From an uncultured Desulfovibrio sp. (GTDB taxonomy: Bacteria > Desulfobacterota > Desulfovibrionia > Desulfovibrionales > Desulfovibrionaceae), in assembly GCA_913063155.1 (NCBI GenBank), contig CAJXYU010000009.1:139760-186210 (forward strand): 46,451 nucleotides of DNA, given 5' to 3'. The position numbers and the translations under genes were made by a program. Below, piece after piece: positions 1 to 7,228 of this stretch. Within the stretch, counting starts at the first letter, position 1, and each line of letters starts with the position of its first letter. The notes beneath the pieces are model-generated. The model saw only the letters and a list, made by a program, of their open reading frames with translations, was not told the DNA's origin and did no database searches.

Positions 1-426
1 CGGGACCACGTAGGGGCCGGCATCCGCCGTGACCGCGGAAAGGCCTTCCAGGGCGGAGAGCACGGAGATGGCCGGGGTGATGAAGCCGTCGCCGTAGAGC
101 AGGGATGCGCCGAAGAGCGCGGCGAGCAATGCCCAGGCGCGTTTTGTGCGGACGCTTTCCGGCAGCAGGGAGAACAGGGCGATGATGCCCCCTTCGCCCC
201 GGTTGTCGGCCTGCATGATGAAGGAGACGTATTTGAGGCTGATGACGACGGCCAGGGCCCAGAATACCAGGGACAGCACTCCCATGACGTTGGCCGGGGT
301 GACGGGCACGGCGTGGAAGCCGCTGAAACAGGCCTTGAGGGTATAGAGCGGGCTGGTGCCGATATCGCCGAACACGATGCCCAGGGCGCTCATGGCCAGG
401 GCCTTGGTGGATGGTTTGCCGTTCAT
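1..426 (-). CDS. kup: KUP-type potassium transporter, N-terminal part (cut by window edge)
   Basis: Reading leftward from an ATG at 426, an open frame of 142 codons runs off the start of the window. The protein opens with GIVFGDIGTSPLYTLK, the hallmark N-terminus of the Kup/HAK/KT family, and later shows ADNRGEGGI and YGDGFITPAISVLSALEG, both strongly conserved in these secondary (proton-coupled) K+ importers of the inner membrane. Two to three hydrophobic segments are visible. Family members are about 620-690 residues, so roughly three quarters lies outside the window. An AAAGGA ribosome binding site sits 5 nt before the ATG. It is transcribed divergently from the NAD salvage genes. The family assignment is secure; whether the full gene is intact cannot be seen. 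Confidence 0.93.
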   Translation of the reverse strand, partial: MNGKPSTKALAMSALGIVFGDIGTSPLYTLKACFSGFHAVPVTPANVMGVLSLVFWALAVVISLKYVSFIMQADNRGEGGIIALFSLLPESVRTKRAWALLAALFGASLLYGDGFITPAISVLSALEGLSAVTADAGPYVVP

Positions 427-486
427 GGAAATCCTTTGCTTGTTTTTCCCATCACCGAGTATTTTGTTTTTATTCCGTACCGGAAA

Positions 487-515
487 AAGATATGATTATT
501 ATGGGACACCGTAAA
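487..515 (-). promoter_or_regulatory. candidate promoter for kup
   Basis: On the minus strand there is TTTACG, 17 nt, then TATCTT (4 of 6 matches to each sigma-70 box). Transcription would start near 480, leaving a leader of about 54 nt before the kup ATG. This is a motif match only. Confidence 0.3.
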
Positions 516-624
516 GGAATCCCGCGTGACAAAGAGAATAAAACCTATTACCTAGCCTGTGCCCGCCGGTTTTGTCCCCATGCATGGGCAGGGCGTTTTT
601 TATAACAAATGGAGGATGAGCCTG

Positions 625-1203
625 ATGATCGAAGCTTCCCGGACTTTCCAGCCTGGTGACGCGTTGTTGATTGTGGACGTCCAGAATTCCTTTTGTCCCG
701 GCGGCGAGTTGCCCATTGAAAACGGCGACCAGGTGGTGCCGGTGCTGAACCGGTTGACCCGTGCCGCAAAAGAAGCGGGTGTCCGGATATATCTGTCCCG
801 GGATATTCACCCGGAGCTCCACCCGAGCTTTGCTCCGCAGGGCGGAGAGTGGCCCCCGCACTGCATGGAAGGCACGGAAGGGGCGGCGTTTCATCCGGAT
901 CTGCATGTTCCCGAGGGAAGCACCATCGTCACCAAGGGCATGAGATTCGATCAGGACCAGTATTCCGCATTCGACCAGACCGGCCTGGAGGCCCTGATGA
1001 AGCGTGACGGAATACGGCGGATATTTGTCGGCGGTCTGGCCCTGGACGTCTGCGTACGGGCCACGGCGCTGGACGCCGCGAAACACGGATTCGAGACGCA
1101 TGTCGTTCTCGACGCCTGCAGGGCCGTGACGCCCGAGGGCGGATTGGAAGCAGTTGAAGCAATGAAGCGCGCAGGCGTTGTCATCGAGGAACGGGTTTTA
1201 TGA
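625..1203 (+). CDS. pncA: nicotinamidase (isochorismatase-like cysteine hydrolase)
   Basis: 192 residues. Hydrolyses nicotinamide to nicotinate and ammonia, the first step of NAD salvage, in the cytoplasm. Seen: the catalytic Asp in LIVDVQNSFCPGGEL near the N-terminus, the metal-site Asp/His cluster in SRDIHPELHPSF, the catalytic Lys in VTKGM, and the nucleophile Cys in ALDVCVRATALDA, all in family order. The start at 625 is chosen because GGAGG at 611-615 is 9 nt upstream; an ATG at 616 directly abuts that site and is less likely. The stop overlaps the next gene's start (ATGA at 1200-1203), so the two genes should be translationally coupled. Length is typical for bacterial PncA. Confidence 0.93.
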   Translation: MIEASRTFQPGDALLIVDVQNSFCPGGELPIENGDQVVPVLNRLTRAAKEAGVRIYLSRDIHPELHPSFAPQGGEWPPHCMEGTEGAAFHPDLHVPEGSTIVTKGMRFDQDQYSAFDQTGLEALMKRDGIRRIFVGGLALDVCVRATALDAAKHGFETHVVLDACRAVTPEGGLEAVEAMKRAGVVIEERVL

Positions 1204-2567
1204 GTGATCACGCGAAAAGGCGGGCTCCCTTTCTGGATATGGACCCCGCATTGTTTACCGATTTTTACCAACTGACCATGCTCCAGGCCTATTGGCGGGA
1301 GGATTGGAACAAGACCGCCGAGTTCAGCCTGTTTGCCCGGCGGCTGCCCGAATGTCGCAACTACCTGCTGGCCTGCGGGCTGGAGGATTGCCTGACCTAT
1401 CTGGAGGAACTGCATTTCTCGGAGCCCGCTCTCGAGTACCTGCGTTCCCTTGGGCATTTTTCCGACGATTTTCTGGATTGGCTGAAAGACTACTCCTTTT
1501 CCGGGGATGTCTTTGCCATGCCCGAAGGGACGGCGATCTTCGGCGGGGAGCCTGTTCTGGAGATAACCGCCCCCCTGGCCGAGGCGCAACTGGTGGAGAC
1601 CTGCCTCATCAACCGCATCAACGCCCAGACCCTGGCCGCGTCCAAATGTTCCCGGGTGCTGACGGCCGCGCAGGGTCGCGCCGTGGTGGACTTCGGCCTG
1701 CGCCGCATGCACGGCACCGAGGCCGCGGTCAAGGCGGCTCGCGCCTTCTATATCGCAGGCGTGGCGTCCACCAGCAACGTCATGGCCGGATCGGCCTACG
1801 GCATTCCCGTCTCGGGCACCATGGCCCACAGCTACATCCAGGCGCACGAAGATGAAGCGCAGGCCTTCCGACGGTTTGCGGAGCTCTATCCGGAAACCAC
1901 CTTGCTGGTGGACACCTACAACACGTTGGAAGGCGTCCGGAACGTGGTCCGCATGGCGCAGGAGCTGGGGCCGGACTTCCGGGTGCGCGCCATACGCCTG
2001 GACTCCGGGGATCTGGCCGACCTTTCGATACGCGCCAGGGATATTCTGGATGCGGCCGGGTTGGAGAAGGTGCGGATTTTCGCCAGCGGCAATCTGGACG
2101 AATATTCGATTTCCCGTCTGCGGCGGAGCGGAGCCCGGATCGACGGATTCGGCGTGGGCACGCTCATGGGCATCTCCGCCGACTCCCCGAGCCTGGATTT
2201 CTGCTACAAGCTCACGTCCTACGACGGAAAGGACCAGTGCAAGTTTTCCACGGGCAAGGAAACGCTTCCCGGCGCAAAGCAGGTCTTTCGCGTGGAGGAG
2301 GACGGCAAGTACGTCCGTGATATCCTGGCCGGCCGGGAAGAGTCCCATCCGGGCCGCCCGCTGCTGGTCAAGGTCATGGAAAACGGCAAGCGGATCGACA
2401 CCGATGCCGCGGACATGGTCGCCGCCCGCGAACGGGCCAGGGAGGACCTGGCTCGGCTGCCCGAGTCCCTGCTGGGCCTGGAGCAGGTGGAGCATCCCTA
2501 TCCGGTGGAGATCAGCGAATCGCTTTCGGCGAGGCTGGAACGCCTTCGGGAAAAGAGAGGGAAATGA
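1200..2567 (+). CDS. pncB: nicotinate phosphoribosyltransferase
   Basis: 455 residues. Converts nicotinate and PRPP to nicotinate mononucleotide, usually ATP-driven; Preiss-Handler pathway, cytoplasm. The N-terminus contains FTDFYQLTM, the classic NAPRTase opening; RRMHGTEAA, then GTMAHSYIQAH around residue 203 (the His region phosphorylated in the family), and RLDSGDLADLS near residue 267 (phosphate/ribose binding) follow in the expected order, with a GFGVGT segment further on. The length fits the longer bacterial NAPRT class rather than the roughly 400-residue E. coli type. It overlaps the nicotinamidase stop by 4 nt and is followed by a strong terminator, so the pair forms a closed two-gene operon turning nicotinamide into NaMN. 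Confidence 0.95.
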   Translation: MSDHAKRRAPFLDMDPALFTDFYQLTMLQAYWREDWNKTAEFSLFARRLPECRNYLLACGLEDCLTYLEELHFSEPALEYLRSLGHFSDDFLDWLKDYSFSGDVFAMPEGTAIFGGEPVLEITAPLAEAQLVETCLINRINAQTLAASKCSRVLTAAQGRAVVDFGLRRMHGTEAAVKAARAFYIAGVASTSNVMAGSAYGIPVSGTMAHSYIQAHEDEAQAFRRFAELYPETTLLVDTYNTLEGVRNVVRMAQELGPDFRVRAIRLDSGDLADLSIRARDILDAAGLEKVRIFASGNLDEYSISRLRRSGARIDGFGVGTLMGISADSPSLDFCYKLTSYDGKDQCKFSTGKETLPGAKQVFRVEEDGKYVRDILAGREESHPGRPLLVKVMENGKRIDTDAADMVAARERAREDLARLPESLLGLEQVEHPYPVEISESLSARLERLREKRGK

Positions 2568-2600
2568 TTTCAGTGCTGTCTTAGCAGCTTGTGTTCATGG

Positions 2601-2636
2601 AAAAGCGCCTGCGATGTTTCTCGCGGGCGCTTTTTT
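2601..2636 (+). terminator. intrinsic terminator of the pncA-pncB operon
   Basis: A 10-bp GC-rich stem (2605-2614 with 2621-2630, one G-T pair) with a 6-nt loop is followed by six T residues. It lies 34 nt after the pncB stop. Confidence 0.85.
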
Positions 2637-2715
2637 ATGCGAGAAATTTTAGTGCAACATTTCACCATAAACTGTGGCCCAGTTTCGTAGGTCCACTTCT
2701 ATGTGCGCTTACCAT

Positions 2716-2744
2716 TTGAAAATTAAACCATGCTTAGATATAAA
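2716..2744 (+). promoter_or_regulatory. sigma-70-like promoter, start point at the ATG of the next gene
   Basis: TTGAAA (2716-2721), exactly 17 nt, then TATAAA (2739-2744): five of six matches in each box with ideal spacing, in AT-rich DNA. The start point expected 6-8 nt after the -10 box falls at about 2751, which is the ATG of the small membrane protein, suggesting a leaderless transcript. Confidence 0.55.
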
Positions 2745-2750
2745 TAAAAA

Positions 2751-3257
2751 ATGGTCCACTTATATCGTGATAAAGCCAAATCCTACGTCATCGTGCTTAG
2801 TATAGCCACCATAATTGTTTCGGTTGGCTATGGCCTTTTGACTAGGGTCATTCAGCCGAATGTGATTGTAGTCACGACATCAGGGAGCGTTGAAGGTTGG
2901 CTAAATCAAGCTAGGGCCAAATATAAAGACTTTTGGAGACATCAACATAGGCTAGTAAGGAAGGACCTTAAATTTTGGTTTGAGTGGCCTCAGAGGTATG
3001 CAAAGAGGAAAGAAATAGAAGATGAGATGGAGGCTCAACTCAAGAGTATGGAAGATAATTTGCGACAGGAACTAGGCGCTGAGAGTCTCGCTATTTACGA
3101 CCAGATCAAGAAAGAAAACAGACTGATCAATGAGGTCGAAAAATTAAGGGACGATCTTGAGATGGCTAGTTTTTACAAAATGATGATGGAACACAGAAAG
3201 AACGAAATACGAAGACTATTAAGCATCAAAAAAGCAATCGAAGAAAAGATGAAGTAA
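2751..3257 (+). CDS. small membrane-anchored coiled-coil protein, unknown function
   Basis: 168 residues, not recognised. Residues about 11-33 form one hydrophobic segment (IVLSIATIIVSVGYGLL region), preceded by a short basic N-terminus. The rest, from about residue 50, is highly charged and rich in Lys, Glu, Arg and Met, and very probably helical/coiled-coil (for example KRKEIEDEMEAQLKSMEDN). This predicts an inner-membrane anchor with a cytoplasmic or periplasmic helical rod. The coding DNA is clearly more AT-rich than its neighbours, pointing to acquired DNA. No Shine-Dalgarno sequence precedes the ATG, and a strong promoter places the transcript start on the ATG. It lies between the pncB terminator and tRNA-Pro. 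A real but lineage-restricted gene is likely; no function is proposed. Confidence 0.6.
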   Translation: MVHLYRDKAKSYVIVLSIATIIVSVGYGLLTRVIQPNVIVVTTSGSVEGWLNQARAKYKDFWRHQHRLVRKDLKFWFEWPQRYAKRKEIEDEMEAQLKSMEDNLRQELGAESLAIYDQIKKENRLINEVEKLRDDLEMASFYKMMMEHRKNEIRRLLSIKKAIEEKMK

Positions 3258-3463
3258 TCCTATTGTGATTGTCCAAAAACAACTTAAACCTTAGCTAGTA
3301 TCTCTATCATTTTGAAACAGCATGGGTTTTTGGTAGAAAAATCTGAGCACCTTATAAACGCTACGCTTTCCGCTCTTCCCCCCATGCCCCTTTCCACTTC
3401 CACACCGGGCCGCTTTTAGCCCTGCCATGCATAACGCGACTGGCCCCTATCATACCAACACTC

Positions 3464-3733
3464 GTGACAATCCCCGTTACAACTCGACATGAACCCACGG
3501 AACACGCCACATTTCAGGGGATATTATATCCCTTGCCGTCATACCGTTTGGACCTGATGGTAGTCGAAGGTTTGCAGGACCTCTGTCAGGAGGTTCAAGC
3601 ATTGAATGAGAGATTGAATTATTTTGTAGGTCTGAAATATCATCACTTCAAATACTCACCTTTCTTGATAGCTCTCGCCATAGCCCTTCGGTTAACCAAG
3701 GCAACTTACATAATGAAAAACGATAGTAAGTAG
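3464..3733 (+). CDS. doubtful small ORF, possibly a gene fragment
   Basis: 89 codons from a GTG at 3464, without a clear ribosome binding site. The central stretch (YPLPSYRLDLMVVEGLQDL and then CQEVQALNERLN) reads like genuine protein with an amphipathic helix, while the last 35 residues (from about LKYHHFKY) look less protein-like. It could be a small gene of mobile-element origin, or a fragment whose frame is lost after about residue 53. Not recognised. Kept because the middle part is unlike random translation of its surroundings. Confidence 0.3.
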   Translation: MTIPVTTRHEPTEHATFQGILYPLPSYRLDLMVVEGLQDLCQEVQALNERLNYFVGLKYHHFKYSPFLIALAIALRLTKATYIMKNDSK

Positions 3734-3775
3734 GGGGAGCTTGTGGAGAGTAAAAAGAGGGGGGAGTGCTCCTAA

Positions 3776-3830
3776 TGCTACCGAGGAGTTTGAGTTGTGG
3801 ATTGTCTCTGTGGGTAGCAATGGGGTAGCA
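3776..3830. repeat. GGTAGCA repeat cluster beside tRNA-Pro
   Basis: GGTAGCA occurs twice in direct orientation at 3813-3819 and 3824-3830 (11-nt period) and, less one base, inverted at 3776-3782 (TGCTACC). Short direct and inverted repeats close to a tRNA 3' end resemble arm-type integrase sites, but no integrase gene is present here. Confidence 0.35.
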
Positions 3831-3836
3831 AAAGAG

Positions 3837-3867
3837 AAAAGGGTTTATGGCTTGTTGCCATAAACCC
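3837..3867 (-). terminator. intrinsic terminator of tRNA-Pro
   Basis: On the minus strand an 11-bp perfect stem (3857-3867 with 3841-3851) with a 5-nt loop is followed by TTTTCTCTTTT. It begins 10 nt after the encoded CCA end. Confidence 0.8.
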
Positions 3868-3877
3868 TTGATTTTTC

Positions 3878-3954
3878 TGGTCGGGATGAGAGGATTTGAA
3901 CCTCCGATCTCTGCGTCCCGAACGCAGCGCTCTACCAAACTGAGCCACATCCCG
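3878..3954 (-). tRNA. tRNA-Pro(CGG)
   Basis: 77 nt on the minus strand folding into a full cloverleaf: acceptor CGGGATG with CATCCCG, discriminator A and an encoded CCA; D-loop with GGTAGAGC; anticodon stem CTGCG/CGCAG around the loop TTCGGGA, giving anticodon CGG (reads CCG proline codons); T-arm GGAGG-TTCAAAT-CCTCT. No intron or mismatch in the acceptor stem. Its 3' end faces the AT-rich island, the usual orientation for integration at a tRNA. Confidence 0.97.
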
Positions 3955-4022
3955 TGTGCGAGAGGTGTGTTTAGCTAACCTCGAAGACGTTGGCAAGAGA
4001 AAATTTCACTTTTTCACTTTGT

Positions 4023-4051
4023 TGGACATGTGATGCGATTAAGCATACTAT
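4023..4051 (+). promoter_or_regulatory. candidate promoter of the chemotaxis operon
   Basis: TGGACA (5 of 6), 17 nt, TACTAT (4 of 6), which would start transcription near 4058 and give a leader of about 118 nt before cheB. I saw no -24/-12 sigma-54 element in 3955-4175. Confidence 0.35.
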
Positions 4052-4175
4052 TTCCAAGCAGAAAGCTGAATGAAATCATATCTTGTCGCGGCGAACTCAT
4101 GTAGCGTGCCCACGATGGCTGGCAGTCGTTGAATGACAAGCATATTCCCGCTGTAGAATTCCAAAGGAGTCTCGA

Positions 4176-5231
4176 GTGATTAAAGTTGTGGTCGTGGATG
4201 ATTCCGCCTTCATGAGAAAGGCGATCAGCACGATGCTGGACAAGGACCCCGAAATATCCGTCGTGGCGTCCGCCCGGAACGGGCAGGAGGGGCTGGACCT
4301 CATCCGCAAGCACGATCCGGACGTGGTGACCATGGACATCGAAATGCCGGTCATGGACGGCCTGACCGCCCTGCGGCAGATCATGATGGAAATGCCCCGG
4401 CCCGTCCTGATGGTCAGTTCCCTGACCACGGAAGGCGCGGAATCGACCCTCAAGGCCATGGAACTGGGCGCTGTGGATTTCATCCCCAAGCAGCTCTCCA
4501 AGGTTTCTCTGGATATAGTCAAGATCGAAAGGGACCTGATCGACCGGGTCAAGACCGTTGCACGGCGCAAGATGCGCCACGCTCCGGGCCGCGCGGGCCT
4601 GAAGTGTCCCGCAACCGAGGCGGCGCCGGCTCCTTTGGCGGCCAGGAGAGGCGCGGTCAAGCGCGACGTGGTGGCCATCGGGGTCTCCACGGGCGGCCCG
4701 CCCGCGGTGCAGAAGGTGCTTTCCGCGCTGCCCGAGGATTTCCCCGCGGGCATCGTCATTGCCCAGCACATGCCGGCGGCTTTTACCGGGCCTTTTGCAA
4801 AACGGCTTGACAACGTCAGCAAAATCAAGGTCAAGGAAGCCGAGTCGGGCGACGTGCTCAAACCGGGGCACGCCTTCGTGGCTCCCGGCGGCAAGCACAT
4901 CGTGCTGGACCAGAAGGTCAGCCGCATCGACATCGTCGTCACCGAACAGCCCAAGGACGCGCTGTACAAGCCGTCGGCCAACGTGCTCATCAGCTCCGTG
5001 GCCCAGGCCGTCGGGCGCAGGGGCCTGGGGGTCATCCTCACGGGCATGGGCAACGACGGCATGGAGGGCATCCGGGACCTCAAGGGAAAAGGGGGCAGGG
5101 CCATCGCCCAGAGCGACGCCACCTGTGTGGTGTACGGCATGCCCAAGGCCATCGTCGATGCTGATCTCTCGGATGAAGTCATCGACATCGACGATATGGC
5201 GAATGCTATAATGGCAAATTTGTACAAGTAA
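4176..5231 (+). CDS. cheB: chemotaxis response regulator protein-glutamate methylesterase CheB
   Basis: 351 residues, full length. N-terminal receiver domain (about 1-120) with acidic pair Asp8-Asp9, phospho-acceptor Asp54 (VTMDIEMPVMDG) and a PK motif near 104; a linker of about 45 residues; then the methylesterase domain from about 165 with the catalytic triad Ser171 (GVSTGGPP), His198 (AQHMPAAFTGPFA) and Asp294 (GMGNDGMEG), matching S164/H190/D286 of the enteric enzyme. It demethylates or deamidates chemoreceptor glutamates in the cytoplasm. The GTG start at 4176 follows AAAGGAGT at 4163-4170. First gene of a chemotaxis-type operon with its partner methyltransferase CheR two genes downstream. 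Confidence 0.96.
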   Translation: MIKVVVVDDSAFMRKAISTMLDKDPEISVVASARNGQEGLDLIRKHDPDVVTMDIEMPVMDGLTALRQIMMEMPRPVLMVSSLTTEGAESTLKAMELGAVDFIPKQLSKVSLDIVKIERDLIDRVKTVARRKMRHAPGRAGLKCPATEAAPAPLAARRGAVKRDVVAIGVSTGGPPAVQKVLSALPEDFPAGIVIAQHMPAAFTGPFAKRLDNVSKIKVKEAESGDVLKPGHAFVAPGGKHIVLDQKVSRIDIVVTEQPKDALYKPSANVLISSVAQAVGRRGLGVILTGMGNDGMEGIRDLKGKGGRAIAQSDATCVVYGMPKAIVDADLSDEVIDIDDMANAIMANLYK

Positions 5232-5278
5232 GTGCAGTGTTGAAGGGGAAACTGAACTTGGCTTGGAGGCTGTGACAT

Positions 5279-7222
5279 ATGAGCGATTGCAAAGAGTACC
5301 TGCCGCTGTTGGAAAGCGACGACATGGAAATCGTGCGCGAGGGCGCGTTCAAGGCGGGAGAAAATAATTGTACCGAAGCCGTGCCCAGGCTGGCGGAACT
5401 CCTGGCCATGAACCATCTGGGAATCCAGGAGGCGGCCGAAAGTTCCCTGCGCAAGATCGGCGGCAAGGAGACCATTGCCGCCGTCATGCCGCTGCTGCGT
5501 TCGGACGATGCGCCGGTGCGCAACCTGTCCATGGATATCCTGCGCGAGATCGGCCACCAGGACGTGAGCGCCCTGATCGGCCTGCTTCATGATGAAGACC
5601 CGGACATGCGTATTTTCGCATCGGACATTCTGGGCTCGTCCGACAACCGGCTGGCCGTGGAGGCTCTGTGCGAGGCGTTGCTCAAGGACCCGGAAGTGAA
5701 CGTCCGCTATCAGGCGGCCGTGAGCCTGGGCGACCTGGGCATGGGAGAGGCCGCGGGTTGCCTGAACAAGGCCATGGAAGACGACGAATGGGTGCAGTAC
5801 TCCGTCATCGAGGCCCTGACCAAGATCAAGCATTCCAGTTCGGTGGACGCCCTGGTCAAGGCTTTGGACCGTGCCTCGGACCTGGTGGCTTCCATGATCA
5901 TCGACGCCCTGGGGGAAATGGGCAACGTCAAGGCCGTGACCATGCTGCTGCGGCGCATGGAGACTTCACCCACGGCGCTGCGCAACAAGATCGCCAAGGC
6001 CGTGGTCAACATCCTCGGCGGCAAGTCTCTGACCCTGCTGACCAAGGACGAGCGTGAAAATTTCCGTCAGTATCTGCTGGTGGCCCTCAAGGACGAGGAC
6101 GTGGACATTCAGGACGCCGCCATCAGGGGACTGGCCTATGTGGGCGGCGAGCACGCCTCGCAGGGTATTCTGGAGATAGCTTCCGCGTTGGATCAGGACC
6201 ATGACCAGGAGCGGCTGGCCGATATCATCGCCAACCTGGCCCGCATCGGGCTCACCGAAGCCCTGAAGCAGAGCATTGCCAGCGACGACCAGAATTTGGC
6301 CCGCGTGGCGGTCCAGGCTCTGGCCATGATCGCTGAAAGGGGAGACGGTGGGACCTGTTCCGAGGTCTGCCTCGTGCTTGTCGACCGTTTCTGGAACCTG
6401 GGACTGCCGGTGCAGCGTCAGGTGGTGGGTGTCCTAGCTTCCTCCGCGTCGGAAAAAGCCAACGATTTTTTTGTCGACATTCTGGACAGGCACGATGACG
6501 GCACCGTGCTCAAGGGAGCCGTTCGGTTCCTGGGCGTGAAGATGCGCAACCAGGATGTTGTGGACAAGATATTCCCGCTGCTGGACCATCAGTATGACGA
6601 TGTCAAGGAAGCCGCACTGGAGGCGCTCATCGCCATCAACGGCGACGAGGTCCGCCGCCGCTTCGTGGACATGTCCACCAGCGAAGACCCCATCCATCGC
6701 CTCATGGCCGTGTTCGCCTTGGGCAAGATCGGTCAGCCCGGAAACCTCGAGCAGCTCAAGATCGCCCTGGAAGACGAGATTCCCGATATCCGCAAGGTGG
6801 CGGTGGAAGCCGTCGCCGAATTGTGTGGGGAGAGCGGCGATTGGAGCACCCATGTGCTGCCGAAGTTGAGCGACGAGAACAAGGATGTCCGGCTGACCGT
6901 CATCGAGATTCTCGGCAGGTGTTACGAGAAGGAGTTCCTCCCGCATTTGCTCCATGCCCTGGAAGACGAGGACGACTGGGTCCGCATCCGGGCCATTGAC
7001 GCCATAGGGGAACACCGCGCCGAGGAAGGCGTGCCCAATCTTTTGGAGCTGCTGGAAAATCCCAACCAGTTCGTTGTCATGAAGGTCATCGAGGCCTTGG
7101 GCAACATCGGCGGTACCGTGGCTTTCCGTTCGCTGCTGGAAATTTCCGACAGCGATGAGTACGAGCTTGTTCGGGCCGCTGAGGATGCAATAGCCAAGAT
7201 TCAGGAATCACAGGAGAAGTAG
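5279..7222 (+). CDS. HEAT-repeat scaffold protein in the chemotaxis operon
   Basis: 647 residues made almost wholly of HEAT/PBS-lyase-like helical repeats of about 31 residues (examples: VPRLAELLAMNHLGIQEAA, NLSMDILREIGHQDVSALI, VRIRAIDAIGEHRAEEGVP), from near residue 10 to the end. No enzymatic motif, signal peptide or membrane segment is seen, so it should be a soluble solenoid used for protein-protein contacts. GGAGG at 5265-5269 is 9 nt before the ATG. It lies between cheB and cheR with short gaps, so co-expression with the adaptation enzymes is likely. HEAT-repeat proteins occur near chemotaxis genes in some deltaproteobacteria; its partner is unknown. A role as a docking platform for CheA, CheB or CheR is inference. 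Confidence 0.85.
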   Translation: MSDCKEYLPLLESDDMEIVREGAFKAGENNCTEAVPRLAELLAMNHLGIQEAAESSLRKIGGKETIAAVMPLLRSDDAPVRNLSMDILREIGHQDVSALIGLLHDEDPDMRIFASDILGSSDNRLAVEALCEALLKDPEVNVRYQAAVSLGDLGMGEAAGCLNKAMEDDEWVQYSVIEALTKIKHSSSVDALVKALDRASDLVASMIIDALGEMGNVKAVTMLLRRMETSPTALRNKIAKAVVNILGGKSLTLLTKDERENFRQYLLVALKDEDVDIQDAAIRGLAYVGGEHASQGILEIASALDQDHDQERLADIIANLARIGLTEALKQSIASDDQNLARVAVQALAMIAERGDGGTCSEVCLVLVDRFWNLGLPVQRQVVGVLASSASEKANDFFVDILDRHDDGTVLKGAVRFLGVKMRNQDVVDKIFPLLDHQYDDVKEAALEALIAINGDEVRRRFVDMSTSEDPIHRLMAVFALGKIGQPGNLEQLKIALEDEIPDIRKVAVEAVAELCGESGDWSTHVLPKLSDENKDVRLTVIEILGRCYEKEFLPHLLHALEDEDDWVRIRAIDAIGEHRAEEGVPNLLELLENPNQFVVMKVIEALGNIGGTVAFRSLLEISDSDEYELVRAAEDAIAKIQESQEK

Positions 7223-7228
7223 ACTGGA

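Larger units (their letters stand above)
3258..3877. other. gene-poor AT-richer stretch next to tRNA-Pro
   Basis: About 620 bases between the small membrane protein and the tRNA-Pro gene. It holds one doubtful 89-codon ORF, a set of GGTAGCA repeats and the tRNA terminator. No integrase, transposase or obvious copy of the tRNA 3' end was found by eye. The composition and position suit the decayed end of an element that once integrated at the tRNA, but this is inference. Confidence 0.4.

Noticed and set aside
499..1101. 200-codon leftward ORF opposite the nicotinamidase gene
   Set aside because: Antisense shadow of a well-supported gene; low-complexity translation without motifs.
951..2495. 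514-codon leftward ORF across pncA and pncB
   Set aside because: Long only because of high GC; antisense to two clear enzymes and no recognisable domain.
2689..2765. GGTCCACTT direct repeat as an attachment site
   Set aside because: Only nine bases, and it does not match the tRNA-Pro 3' end.
3648..3950. Leftward ORFs overlapping tRNA-Pro
   Set aside because: They read through the tRNA and its terminator.
4115..4140. TGGCAG...TTGAA as a sigma-54 promoter before cheB
   Set aside because: The GG and GC elements do not have the required 10-nt spacing.
4097..5833. 578-codon leftward ORF opposite cheB and the HEAT gene
   Set aside because: Antisense to cheB; composition rich in Ser, Met and Pro as expected of reverse translation of GC-rich genes.
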